Below, piece by piece: positions 41,952 through 50,273 of a stretch of DNA of 64,000 nucleotides. The position numbers and the translations under genes were made by a program. Origin of the DNA: G965220205 sp965220205 (GTDB lineage: Bacteria > Chloroflexota > Dehalococcoidia > Lucifugimonadales > Australimonadaceae); NCBI GenBank assembly GCA_965220205.1, contig OZ244812.1, forward strand, positions 2,046,001-2,110,000, written 5' to 3'. Each line of letters begins with the position of its first letter. The first letter of the stretch is position 1. Below the pieces are notes generated by a model. It worked only from the letters and a program-made list of their open reading frames with translations. It did not search any database and had not been told where the DNA came from.

Positions 41952-42467
41952 ATGGAAGGCCCTGAGGTCATCGCCGACGCATTGAGCCGCATCAACCGAA
42001 TCCTGCACCGCTCGCTCGACGGCCAGTCCACCGAGACTCTTTGCCGACTGCCGGCGCCCCACGCCAACTCCATGGCCTGGCTGGCGTGGCACCTCACCCG
42101 CGTACACGACCACCACATCTCGGACCTCGCCGGCCTGCCCCAGCTCTGGTCCTCCGAGTGGCACGAGCGGTTCGGCATGGACGCGGACGACGCGAACACC
42201 GGGACGGGCCACACGGCGGAGCAGGTCGCGGCGCTGCAGGTGGACTCGGCGGATGTGCTGCTCGGGTACGCGGACGCGGTCTACGAGCGCGCCCGGACGT
42301 ATCTCAGCGGAATCAGCTCGGAAACGCTGGACGAGGCCATCAACGAGCCCCAGTACGACCCGCTGCCCACGGTGGGGGTGCGTCTGGTGAGCGTCATCGC
42401 GGACAACACCCAGCACGCCGGACAGATCGCGTACCTGCGCGGCCTCTTCGCCGGGCCCAGGGCGTAG
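41952..42467 (+). CDS. DinB-family (DfsB) four-helix protein
   Basis: 171 aa, predicted all-helical. Conserved metal-type histidines: HLTRVHDHHISDL near residue 45 and NTQHAGQIAYLRGL near the C-terminus, the pattern of the DinB/YfiT metal-dependent hydrolase fold. Such proteins often act as thiol-dependent transferases or are uncharacterised. GGAAGGAG lies 8 bases before ATG 41952. The downstream SDR starts 16 bp later, so they may be co-transcribed. Confidence 0.85.
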   Translation: MEGPEVIADALSRINRILHRSLDGQSTETLCRLPAPHANSMAWLAWHLTRVHDHHISDLAGLPQLWSSEWHERFGMDADDANTGTGHTAEQVAALQVDSADVLLGYADAVYERARTYLSGISSETLDEAINEPQYDPLPTVGVRLVSVIADNTQHAGQIAYLRGLFAGPRA

Positions 42468-42483
42468 GCGGGGTCCGGCGCGC

Positions 42484-43278
42484 ATGACGACGAGAGTCCC
42501 CCGGTTGTCGCTCGACAGCTTCTCGCTGCGGGGCAAGGCGGCCATCGTGACGGGAGGCAGCGACGGCATCGGCAGAGGCATCGCGCACGGGTTCGTCGAC
42601 GCGGGCGCGCAGGTGGTGATCGCGGCCCGTAGGCCGGAGAAGATCGACGACGTGGCCGCCGAGATCGAGGCGAAGGGCGGCGAGGTCCTCGGGGTCCCGA
42701 CCGACGCAACGGACCCCGACGCCGTGCAGGCGCTGGTCGACGCCGCGCTCGAACGGTTCGGCAAGGTGGACGTCCTGGCGAACATCGTGGGCGGCTCGCA
42801 GGGGCCGACGTTCAGGCGCGGGCCGCTGTTGGAGCTCGACAAGGCCGACTTCATGGAGGCGTTCAACATCAACGTCGCCTCGATGTTCCTGTGCAGCAAG
42901 GCGGTCGTCCCGCACATGCTGGCGAGGGAGACGGGGTCGATCATCAACATGGCTTCGATCGGCGCCCGCGAGTACCGGCTGCCGGAGACGGGCATGAGCG
43001 TCTACAACATGACCAAGGCGGCGGTCATGCACCTGACGCGCAGCATGGCGAAGGAGTGGGCGCCCCACGTGCGGGTGAACTGCATCAACGCCGGGCATGT
43101 CCTGACTCCCCGGCGGGTGGCCAACGAGTCGCAGGAGCGTCATGACCGGAGCCTCGCGGAGATCGAGGTGGGCCGCTTCGGCGAGCCGGAGGACATCGCG
43201 GCGGCGGCGGTCTACCTGGCGTCGGACGCGGGCTCGTTCGTCAACGGGGCGTTCCTGGATGTCCACGGGGGGACGTAA
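42484..43278 (+). CDS. short-chain dehydrogenase/reductase (first of two)
   Basis: 264 aa classical SDR. Rossmann motif VTGGSDGIGRGI (TGxxxGxG), the NAG-like ANIVGGSQG, catalytic Ser (NMASIGA), and YNMTK active-site pair. C-terminal VYLASDAGSFVNGAFLDVHGG is typical of 3-oxoacyl-ACP reductase-like SDRs. The substrate is unknown. 20 bp before a second, related SDR, probably an operon. Confidence 0.92.
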   Translation: MTTRVPRLSLDSFSLRGKAAIVTGGSDGIGRGIAHGFVDAGAQVVIAARRPEKIDDVAAEIEAKGGEVLGVPTDATDPDAVQALVDAALERFGKVDVLANIVGGSQGPTFRRGPLLELDKADFMEAFNINVASMFLCSKAVVPHMLARETGSIINMASIGAREYRLPETGMSVYNMTKAAVMHLTRSMAKEWAPHVRVNCINAGHVLTPRRVANESQERHDRSLAEIEVGRFGEPEDIAAAAVYLASDAGSFVNGAFLDVHGGT

Positions 43279-43298
43279 ACCCACGCAAGGAGGTTCGC

Positions 43299-44087
43299 AT
43301 GGACCTGTCGATGTTCTCGATGGAGGGGAAGACCGTCATCGTGACGGGCGGCAGCGGCGGGATCGGCCGCGCGTGCTGCCGCGCCTTCGCGAAGGCCGGC
43401 GCCAACGTCGTCGTCGCTTCCGTTCCCGCGGAAAGCATCCCGCCGGCGGTTGAGGAGGTCGAGGCGCTCGGCGGTCAAGCCCTGGGGATTACCGTGAACG
43501 TGGCGGACGCGGAGCAGGTCGGCGAGATGGCGCGCCGGACGATCGAGCGTTTCGGCAGCGTGGACGTGCTCGTGAACGTCGCCGGCGGGACCTACAGCCG
43601 GAACCCCGACATGCCGCAGTTCGTTCGCGCGCCGTTGTTGGAGCTCGACGGGGCCGACTTCATGACCGCGTACGAGGCGAACGTGAAGAGCGCGTTCCTG
43701 TGCGCGAAGGCGGTCGTGCCCCTGATGCGGCAACAGGGGAAGGGCGTCATCATCAACACGGGCTCCTCCTCGGGCTTCAACACGAGGCCGGACCGGACGG
43801 GCGACCTGTCGGCGTACGGCGCGGCAAAGGCGGCGTTGCACGCGCTCACCACACGCATGGCGCAGCAGTGGGGGCCCGAGGTGCGGGTCGTGTGCATCGC
43901 GCCGGGGACGATAGACACGCCGCGTCCGGAGGGCACGGTGCGGCCCGAGATGGCGAACGCGGCCGACCGAATCCCGCTGCGGCGGGTCGGGCAGGCCGAC
44001 GACATCGGCGGCGTAGCGCTGTTCCTCGCGTCGGACGCCGCGTCGTTCGTCAACGGCATCACGCTCCTGGTGAACGGCGGGGAGTAG
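43299..44087 (+). CDS. short-chain dehydrogenase/reductase (second of two)
   Basis: 262 aa classical SDR. VTGGSGGIGRAC, VNVAGGTYS, NTGSSSGF, catalytic YGAAK. It shares with its neighbour the inserted segment before PLLELDxADFM, so the pair likely arose by duplication and may act on related substrates. AAGGAGG ribosome site. recO follows after 7 bp. Confidence 0.92.
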   Translation: MDLSMFSMEGKTVIVTGGSGGIGRACCRAFAKAGANVVVASVPAESIPPAVEEVEALGGQALGITVNVADAEQVGEMARRTIERFGSVDVLVNVAGGTYSRNPDMPQFVRAPLLELDGADFMTAYEANVKSAFLCAKAVVPLMRQQGKGVIINTGSSSGFNTRPDRTGDLSAYGAAKAALHALTTRMAQQWGPEVRVVCIAPGTIDTPRPEGTVRPEMANAADRIPLRRVGQADDIGGVALFLASDAASFVNGITLLVNGGE

Positions 44088-44094
44088 GCCGGGC

Positions 44095-44970
44095 ATGGAG
44101 GGAGCGCGTCAAGGGCCTCCCGCCTCGGCCGCGCGCCGGCCGGGCCCCGGGTCGCGCCCGCGCAGCTTCAAGACCGAGTGCGTCGTCCTGCGCAGCCGCG
44201 ACATGCGCGAGGCCGACCGGCTCGTGACGCTCCTGACGCCGTCCATGGGCAAGCTCACCGTCACCGTACGGGGCGCGCGAAAGACCGCCAGCCGGCTGGG
44301 AGGGCACCTCGACGTCCTGAACCGCGCCAACCTCACGCTTGCGCTCGGGCACCGCATCGATGTCGTGACGGGGGCCGAATCGCTCGAAACGTTCGGCGGC
44401 GTCAAGGCGGACCTGGAGCGTCTCGCGCTGGGCCTCTACTTCATGGAGTTGGGGGACGCGCTGCTGCCCTTGGAGTCGCCGCACCCCGCCGCCTACGCGG
44501 TGCTGCTCGGCGCGCTTCGCGCGCTCGAGGGCGGCGTGGCGTCCGAGGCAGTCCCGCGCTACGTCGAGCTGCGGCTGCTTGACGACGCCGGCTACCTGCC
44601 CGAGCTGCGGCGCTGCCTCGAGTGCGGCAAGGCGGTCGAGCCGGGGGGCCACCGCTTCGCGCCAGGACTCGGGGGGGTCGTGTGCGACACATGCGTCGTC
44701 CACACCGGCCCGGTGATGCCGCTCTCGGTCTCGGCGCTCAAGGTGCTCAGGCACTACGCCGGGCATGGGTTCGAGGACGCGGTCCGCGTCAGGCTCGATG
44801 GGGCGCTGGCGTACGAGCTCGAATCGGTGCTCGGCGCGGCGCTGCAACACGTGCTGGAGCGCGAGATGGAGACGGCCGGTTTCGTGGAGCACCTGCGGCG
44901 CCTGCGCCGCCGGGAGCGTACGGCAGGCCCGCTTGCATCGGTCCCGCCGTCAGTCCAGGAGGACGCATGA
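44095..44970 (+). CDS. recO: DNA repair protein RecO
   Basis: 291 aa. Recombination mediator that helps RecR load RecA. N-terminal OB fold (FKTECVVLRSRDMREADRLVTLLTPSMGKLTVTVRGARK) after about 25 extra residues, a helical middle, and a zinc finger with CLECGKA and CDTC. The first ~25 residues, rich in Pro/Arg/Gly, may not belong to the mature start. Convergent with the JAMM gene, 18 bp apart. Confidence 0.92.
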   Translation: MEGARQGPPASAARRPGPGSRPRSFKTECVVLRSRDMREADRLVTLLTPSMGKLTVTVRGARKTASRLGGHLDVLNRANLTLALGHRIDVVTGAESLETFGGVKADLERLALGLYFMELGDALLPLESPHPAAYAVLLGALRALEGGVASEAVPRYVELRLLDDAGYLPELRRCLECGKAVEPGGHRFAPGLGGVVCDTCVVHTGPVMPLSVSALKVLRHYAGHGFEDAVRVRLDGALAYELESVLGAALQHVLEREMETAGFVEHLRRLRRRERTAGPLASVPPSVQEDA

Positions 44971-44988
44971 TGGGCAGCCGACCGCCGC

Positions 44989-45411
44989 TCACGTGATGAC
45001 GATCGGCTCTTCGGCGACCTGGCCGTCAACGATGCGGAACACGCGCGTCGCGGGCTCGCCGCGCACGAGCGCGCCGGCCTGGTCGAACTCGCGCAACGAG
45101 ACGAGCAGGTAGTGCGGATCGGGCCAGTTCTCAGCAAGCCGCACATCGGTGTTGGATGGGTAGGCTGGGCTGTGCGTGTGCGAGTGATAGATCACCTGCA
45201 TCTCCCATCCGTTGTCGTCTATCTCTCGGGTAGCAAGAAGGAGCTCCTTGCCGTCCATGTTGTAGCGGTAGGGGCTGCTCTCTGTGTTCGTCATCCGGTA
45301 GTGCTTGAGGACTTGACCGTCCTTGCCCGCTAGGAGGCCGCAACATTCGTTGGGGTCCTCCTCGATCGCGTGCTGGACCATCGCATCGGCGAACTCTCTC
45401 GGAATCTCCAC
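44989..45411 (-). CDS. JAMM/MPN-domain metalloprotease (Mec-like)
   Basis: 140 aa single-domain JAB1/MPN protease. The full JAMM set is present: E22, then H76-S-H78, seven residues, S86-x-x-D89. Prokaryotic stand-alone members cleave the peptide bond between a ubiquitin-like sulfur carrier and its product; in mycobacteria Mec releases cysteine from the CysO-cysteine adduct made by CysM. With moeB and cysM 12 kb away, the same role is likely. GTG start with AGGAGA upstream. Confidence 0.9.
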   Translation of the reverse strand: MEIPREFADAMVQHAIEEDPNECCGLLAGKDGQVLKHYRMTNTESSPYRYNMDGKELLLATREIDDNGWEMQVIYHSHTHSPAYPSNTDVRLAENWPDPHYLLVSLREFDQAGALVRGEPATRVFRIVDGQVAEEPIVIT

Positions 45412-45505
45412 GGCGTCTCCTGAGGCGCGAAGCTGGGATGCGAGTATAGCCGGTCGCCGGCCCAGCTCAGAAGGAGGGCGGAGCGAGCGCGGGAGCCCGG
45501 CCCGC

Positions 45506-45511
45506 TATAAT
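45506..45511 (+). promoter_or_regulatory. consensus -10 element upstream of the small hypothetical gene
   Basis: Perfect TATAAT 27 bp before the ATG at 45538; no recognisable -35 at the right spacing. Confidence 0.4.
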
Positions 45512-45537
45512 CCGGCTCGCGGCAGAGGAGGACTCCC

Positions 45538-45810
45538 ATGGAGTACGGCATCACGGTGAAGCAGGACACGGGCGGCACGCGGGTCGAGCTGCGGTCGCGC
45601 AATCAGGCGGGCGTCCTCTATGCCGTGCCGTCGGAGGGGAGCTGGGTGGCGACGGCCGACCAGCTGCACGCGCACGCGATCGCGGGGTTCTTCAGCGAAC
45701 TGACCGGCCTGGGGGACGCGCGAGTGATGGGCCTGATGCAGAAGTGGGGGCTCTACTTCCGTCCGCTGGCGCTCGAAGACGGCGCGGAGGAAGAGTCGAC
45801 CAACGCGTAG
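45538..45810 (+). CDS. hypothetical protein, 90 aa
   Basis: Not recognised. Starts MEYGITVKQDTGGTRVELRSRNQAG, no signal peptide or membrane segment, slightly acidic end (EDGAEEESTNA). Good ribosome site GGAGGA before ATG and a perfect -10 TATAAT 27 bp upstream support real expression. Convergent with ftsH, and divergent from the JAMM gene, so it is probably monocistronic. Confidence 0.6.
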   Translation: MEYGITVKQDTGGTRVELRSRNQAGVLYAVPSEGSWVATADQLHAHAIAGFFSELTGLGDARVMGLMQKWGLYFRPLALEDGAEEESTNA

Positions 45811-45832
45811 GAGGGCGCAGCGCCGCGAGCCG

Positions 45833-47689
45833 TTACGCGGACTGGGGGACGACGGCGTCGTCGAGGGGAGGTGCGGCCGACTCGAACAGCTTGGCGAGGT
45901 CTTCGCCCTCGACGGTCTCGTTGAGCATCAGGTAGCGCGCGATCTGGACCAGCTTGTCGTAGTGCTCGACGATGACGTGCTTACAGTGTGAGTAGGCCTC
46001 GAGGATGATGTTCTGCACCTCGTCGTCGATCTCCTGGGCCACCTTCTCGCTGTAGTCGCGCTGCTCGGCGATCTCCCGGCCTAGGAAGATCATGTCCTCC
46101 CGCTTGCCGAACGTCCGTGGGAGCAGCTTGTCGCTCATGCCGTAGCGGGTGACCATAGCGCGCGCCAAGCCGGTGACCTGCTCGAGGTCGTTGCTGGCGC
46201 CCGTCGTGACCTCGCCGAAGGTGACTTCCTCAGCGACCCGACCGCCTAGGGCCATCGCAATCCGGTCCATCAGTTGAGGCCGCGAGTAGAACATGCGGTC
46301 CTCTTCGGGGAGGGACTTGGTGTAGCCGGCGGCCATGCCACGGGAGACGATCGAGATCTTCGCGACAGGGTCGGCGTGCTCGAGGATGTGTCCTACGAGC
46401 GCGTGGCCGCCCTCGTGGTAGGCGACGATCTCCTTCTCGTGCTGACTGATGACGCGCGAGCGGCGTTCGGGGCCCATCGTCACGCGGTCGACCGACTCGT
46501 GCAGCTCGGCGGTCGTGACCTCGGTCTTTCCGCGCCGGGCCGCGAGGATGGCGGCCTCGTTGACGAGGTTCGAGAGGTCCGCGCCGCTGAACCCTGGCGT
46601 CTGACGGGCGATGTACTCGAGCTTGACGTCGTCGGAGAGCGGCTTGCCCTTGCTGTGCACCTCGAGGATCGCGACACGACCGTTGATGTCGGGCAGGTCG
46701 AGCATGACCCGCCGGTCGAAGCGGCCGGGCCTCAGCAGGGCGGGGTCGAGGATGTCGGGCCGATTCGTGGCGGCGATGACGATCACGTTGGTCGATGTAT
46801 CGAACCCGTCCATCTCCACCAGGATCTGGTTCAGCGTCTGCTCCCGCTCGTCGTGACCTCCGCCCAAGCCGGCGCCACGGTGCCGCCCGACCGCGTCGAT
46901 CTCGTCGACGAACACGATGGCCGGGGAGTTGCGTTTCGCCTGGTCGAACAGGTCGCGGACGCGCGAGGCTCCGACGCCGACGAACATCTCGACGAACTCG
47001 GAGCCGCTGATGGAGAAGAACGGCACGCCTGCTTCGCCGGCGACGGCGCGGCTCAGCAGCGTCTTGCCGGTGCCTGGCGGGCCGACCATCAACACGCCCT
47101 TGGGGATGTGCGCGCCCAGGGAAAGGAACCGCTCGGGGTACTTGAGGAACTCGACGACCTCTTGCAGTTCCGTCTTCGATTCCTCGACGCCGGCCACATC
47201 GGAGAAGGTGACGGTGGGCCGGTTGCCTGAGAACATGCGCGCGCGGCTGCGGCCAAACCCCAGGGTCTGATTGTTGCTGCCCTGCGCCTGCCGCATCATA
47301 AACAGCAGAATCGCTCCGAAGAAGAGCAGCGGCAGGAACTGGATAAGGACGCCGAAGATGGACCCGAAGCTGCCCGAGCGCTTCACTTCGATCTGGATGC
47401 TCTTCTCCGTCGGGTTGATGTTGGCGGTCTGGAGGATCTCGAACACGCTCGTGCCCGGCTCCTTTTCGGTCATGAGCAATTGGTTCGGGGTCTGGCGCGG
47501 CGTCACGATCAGCCGGTCGCCGTCGACGACGATCTTCTCAATCTCCTCGTTGTTTGCCATGTCGAGGATGGTGGTGAGGCCAATGCGCTCGGCGCTGTTT
47601 CCGGACGAGAACAGCGTGAAGAAAATGGCTATGACAGCCACGAAGATAATCAGGTAGATGAACGCGTTACCGACCCATCGTTTGCCCAT
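45833..47689 (-). CDS. ftsH: ATP-dependent zinc metalloprotease FtsH
   Basis: Membrane-bound AAA+ protease that degrades misfolded membrane and regulatory proteins (618 aa). Two membrane segments, about residues 8-26 and 115-132; AAA domain with Walker A VGPPGTGKT (202-210), Walker B IVFVDEIDAVGRHR and second region of homology ATNRPDILDPALLRPGRFDR; zinc site HEGGH near residue 425. ATG 47689 chosen over a TTG 27 bases upstream. Confidence 0.96.
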   Translation of the reverse strand: MGKRWVGNAFIYLIIFVAVIAIFFTLFSSGNSAERIGLTTILDMANNEEIEKIVVDGDRLIVTPRQTPNQLLMTEKEPGTSVFEILQTANINPTEKSIQIEVKRSGSFGSIFGVLIQFLPLLFFGAILLFMMRQAQGSNNQTLGFGRSRARMFSGNRPTVTFSDVAGVEESKTELQEVVEFLKYPERFLSLGAHIPKGVLMVGPPGTGKTLLSRAVAGEAGVPFFSISGSEFVEMFVGVGASRVRDLFDQAKRNSPAIVFVDEIDAVGRHRGAGLGGGHDEREQTLNQILVEMDGFDTSTNVIVIAATNRPDILDPALLRPGRFDRRVMLDLPDINGRVAILEVHSKGKPLSDDVKLEYIARQTPGFSGADLSNLVNEAAILAARRGKTEVTTAELHESVDRVTMGPERRSRVISQHEKEIVAYHEGGHALVGHILEHADPVAKISIVSRGMAAGYTKSLPEEDRMFYSRPQLMDRIAMALGGRVAEEVTFGEVTTGASNDLEQVTGLARAMVTRYGMSDKLLPRTFGKREDMIFLGREIAEQRDYSEKVAQEIDDEVQNIILEAYSHCKHVIVEHYDKLVQIARYLMLNETVEGEDLAKLFESAAPPLDDAVVPQSA

Positions 47690-47913
47690 GGCTCTATTCC
47701 CTGGCGCCCGCGCCAACGGGGGAACGTCGCCGATAAGCTTACCCTACCCTGCGTGTGGGAAGCAAAGCGGGCCCCACGGGCGGCGTCATCGTGCTCACGG
47801 CAATCGTCTTGCTCCTCTCCGTGCAAGGGTATACGGTCTGGCTGAGCGCTGGCGCGCCCAGCGCTGACGATGATGACCGCCGTCCGAACAGTCAACGGCG
47901 AGGAGGCCGCGCG

Positions 47914-48870
47914 ATGCCCGAGGGGATCATTGGCGTGACGGCGATGAGCGGGGACGCCGCCGGGGCGCTCGCTACGATTCAGGACCTCGACCGGCGGGGA
48001 GTCCCCGCCGCGTGGCTGACCAGCGGGGGCGGGGGCGGCGATAGCCTCACGCTGTTCGCGGCTGCCGCGGCCACTACCGAACGGGTCCTGCTCGGCAGTT
48101 GCATCGTGACCACATGGCCGCGTCATCCGGTCATCGTGGCCCAGCAGGCGCAAGTCATCGCCAACCTATCGGGCGGACGGTTCCGGTTGGGCGTCGGTCC
48201 CGGTCACGCACAGGGGATGAGCAACACGTACGGGGCGGACTACCGCACGCCCCTGACGAACCTGCGCGAGTACATCACCATCGCCAAAACGCTGCTGACT
48301 ACAGGCGCGGTGGAGTTCGAGGGGTCGATGTACAGGGCGAACGCCAAGATTGCCGCGCCGTCGCAGGGCGTGCCCGTGATGGCTTCGGCGTTGCGGCCGC
48401 GCTCGTTCGAGCTGTGCGGGGAAGTGGCCGACGGCGCCATCAGTTGGGTGTGCCCCGGCGTGTATCTGCGGGACACCGCCCTCCCGGCGATGCAGCGCGG
48501 CGCGGCAAAGGCAGGCCGTCCGGCGCCGCCGTTGATCGCCCACACCCCTGTGTGCGTCCACGAAGACGGGGAAGAGGTCCTCGCCGCCGTACGGGAGCAG
48601 CTCTCGAACTACCCGCGTTCGCCGTTCTATCAGCTCATGTTCGCCGAGTCCGGTTTCCCGGAGGCGGCCGAGCTCGGGACGTGGAGCGCGGAGATGCTCG
48701 ACGCCGTGGCGATCTGGGGCAACGAGGAGCAGGTGGCCGCGCGCATCGCGGAGCGGTTCGACTGGGGCATGGGGGAGCTGATCGCGCACGTCGTCGCGGC
48801 CGGGAGCGACCGGGACGGCTCGCGGGAGCGGTCGCTGCGACTGCTGGCGTCGCTCGCCGCTGCGCGTTGA
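47914..48870 (+). CDS. LLM-class flavin/F420-dependent oxidoreductase
   Basis: 318 aa luciferase-like TIM barrel. GSCIVTTWPRHPVIVAQQAQVIANLSGGRFRLGVGPGH is the standard LLM core, and VPVMASALRPRSFELCGEVADGAISW the C-terminal part. Several members use coenzyme F420 rather than FMN; the cofactor cannot be fixed from sequence alone. GAGGAGG lies 8 bases before ATG 47914; the open frame 160 bases upstream is not conserved. Confidence 0.88.
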   Translation: MPEGIIGVTAMSGDAAGALATIQDLDRRGVPAAWLTSGGGGGDSLTLFAAAAATTERVLLGSCIVTTWPRHPVIVAQQAQVIANLSGGRFRLGVGPGHAQGMSNTYGADYRTPLTNLREYITIAKTLLTTGAVEFEGSMYRANAKIAAPSQGVPVMASALRPRSFELCGEVADGAISWVCPGVYLRDTALPAMQRGAAKAGRPAPPLIAHTPVCVHEDGEEVLAAVREQLSNYPRSPFYQLMFAESGFPEAAELGTWSAEMLDAVAIWGNEEQVAARIAERFDWGMGELIAHVVAAGSDRDGSRERSLRLLASLAAAR

Positions 48871-48945
48871 ATCCGGCCTCGCTCACACATATCATCGGTT
48901 AGCTGCGGGCGGCTACTCTCAGGCCCGCGGCACGAGGAGGAAACC

Positions 48946-49191
48946 ATGGCTACCACGCGAGCGTTCGTCTTGATGGAGACGGCGGTCGGCAAGACAAAGG
49001 ACGTTGTAGAGGAACTGCGCAGCGTCGAGGCGGTGGCGTCGGTCGATGTGGTCACCGGGCCCTACGACATCATCGCGATCATTGAAGCTCCCGACCTGAG
49101 CTCTGTCGGCGAGACGGTCACGGGCAGCGTTCACACGATAAGCGGCATCGTGCGGACGGTCACCTGCCTGGCGGTGGGCGGCAAAGCCTAG
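48946..49191 (+). CDS. stand-alone Lrp/AsnC ligand-binding (RAM) domain protein
   Basis: 81 aa, a single alpha/beta RAM (ACT-like) domain without the HTH: AFVLMETAVGKTKDVVEELRSVEAVASVDVVTGPYDIIAIIEA. Such small proteins bind amino acids and may modulate Lrp partners; no target is evident. GAGGAGGAAACC before the ATG. The HIT gene follows 45 bp later. Confidence 0.88.
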   Translation: MATTRAFVLMETAVGKTKDVVEELRSVEAVASVDVVTGPYDIIAIIEAPDLSSVGETVTGSVHTISGIVRTVTCLAVGGKA

Positions 49192-49236
49192 GGCCGCGCG
49201 GCGGGAACCGTCTCCGGCCCAACACGAGGACACACG

Positions 49237-49584
49237 GTGAGCGACCAGGACTGCGTTTTCTGCAAGATAGGCCGTGGCGAGATACCGTCCGAGAAGCTGT
49301 TCGACGACGGCGTCGTGTTCGCGATTCGCGACATCAAACCCAAGGCCCCGGTCCACCTGCTGGTTATTCCGTACGCGCACGTCGAAGCGCTGACCGCCGC
49401 AAGCGAGGAGCAGATCGAGGCGGCGAGCCACTGCCTCTCCGTCGCGCCGGCGGTGGCAAGCAGCGCCGGCGGGCGCCTCGAGGGATATCGTCTGGTCGTG
49501 AATCAGGGCCCGCACTCGGGACAAGAGGTCCCGCACTTCCACTTGCACATCCTCGGCGGCCGGCCGATGGGGAGTATGGCGTAG
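49237..49584 (+). CDS. HIT-family nucleotide hydrolase
   Basis: 115 aa. N-terminal zinc pair CVFCKI and the C-terminal histidine triad HFHLHILGG, with PVHLLVIPYAHVEALT typical of the HinT branch (purine nucleoside phosphoramidase). GTG start. Adjacent YqeK-type HD gene also acts on dinucleotides, so both may serve nucleotide clean-up. Confidence 0.92.
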   Translation: MSDQDCVFCKIGRGEIPSEKLFDDGVVFAIRDIKPKAPVHLLVIPYAHVEALTAASEEQIEAASHCLSVAPAVASSAGGRLEGYRLVVNQGPHSGQEVPHFHLHILGGRPMGSMA

Positions 49585-49591
49585 GCCGCCG

Positions 49592-50176
49592 GTGACGACA
49601 CTGGCGCTCCCTTCGATGCTGCAAGCCCGGTTGGACGGACTGCCGGCAGGGCTCCAAGCGCACATCGAACGCGTGCGGGGCATCGCGCGGGAGCTTGCGG
49701 CGGCGCACGGCGTCGACCAGGACCTCGCCGAGCTGACGGCGGCAGCCCACGATGTGGCGCGTCACCTGCCCGGCGCAGCGCTCATCGAGGAGGCGGAACG
49801 GCTGGGCATCGCGGCCAACGCGGTGGAGCGCAGCGCGCCGATTCTGCTGCACGGGCCCGTGGGCGCTGCCTGGCTCGCCCGAGAGCGGTCGATCACCGAT
49901 CCCGGCGTGCTCGAAGGCGTGCGATGGCACACCACCGCCCACCCCAGCCTCGCGCCATTGGGGCAGGTCGTGTTCATCGCGGACAAGCTCGACCCCGCCA
50001 AGGCGAAGAGCTACCCATTCCAGGGGGAGGTGCGGGAGGCGTCGTGGCGCAGCCTGCACGACGGCATGCTGGCCTTTCTCGACGGCACGCTGCGGGCGCA
50101 CCTCGACCGCGGCGGCTTGGTCCACCCCCTATGCACGGATACGCGCAACGCGCTCCTGCTGGGCGCCGCCTGCTGA
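49592..50176 (+). CDS. yqeK: HD-domain protein, YqeK-type (Ap4A hydrolase-like)
   Basis: 194 aa HD superfamily phosphohydrolase. Metal ligands appear in order: HIERV near residue 21, AAAHDVARHLPG, LHGPVGAAW, RWHTTAHPS, and ADKLDPAKA. This pattern matches YqeK, a symmetrical diadenosine tetraphosphate hydrolase in Firmicutes. GTG start, 7 bp after the HIT gene. A small CTGCT-GAGA-CAGCAG hairpin overlaps its stop. Confidence 0.82.
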   Translation: MTTLALPSMLQARLDGLPAGLQAHIERVRGIARELAAAHGVDQDLAELTAAAHDVARHLPGAALIEEAERLGIAANAVERSAPILLHGPVGAAWLARERSITDPGVLEGVRWHTTAHPSLAPLGQVVFIADKLDPAKAKSYPFQGEVREASWRSLHDGMLAFLDGTLRAHLDRGGLVHPLCTDTRNALLLGAAC

Positions 50177-50187
50177 GACAGCAGGAA

Positions 50188-50270
50188 ATCAGCACAAATG
50201 TTCGTGAGACGGGCTTGACAGTGTAGAACGCGCGTTCTAGTATGCCCGCAACACGAACATTTGTGCTGAT
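50188..50270 (+). promoter_or_regulatory. promoter with SOS-like palindrome, bracketed by a 19-bp inverted repeat
   Basis: Perfect -35 TTGACA (50215-50220), 17-bp spacer, -10 TAGTAT (50238-50243). The spacer holds the palindrome TAGAACGCGCGTTCTA (50224-50239), i.e. GAAC-N4-GTTC, the LexA box type of Gram-positive bacteria. Around the promoter are two arms forming a perfect 19-bp inverted repeat: ATCAGCACAAATGTTCGTG (50188-50206) and its reverse complement (50252-50270); each arm itself contains GAAC-ATTT-GTGC, one base from the same box. The right arm ends 3 bp before the ATG. A repressor occupying all three sites would close the promoter. Confidence 0.8.
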
Positions 50271-50273
50271 GCA

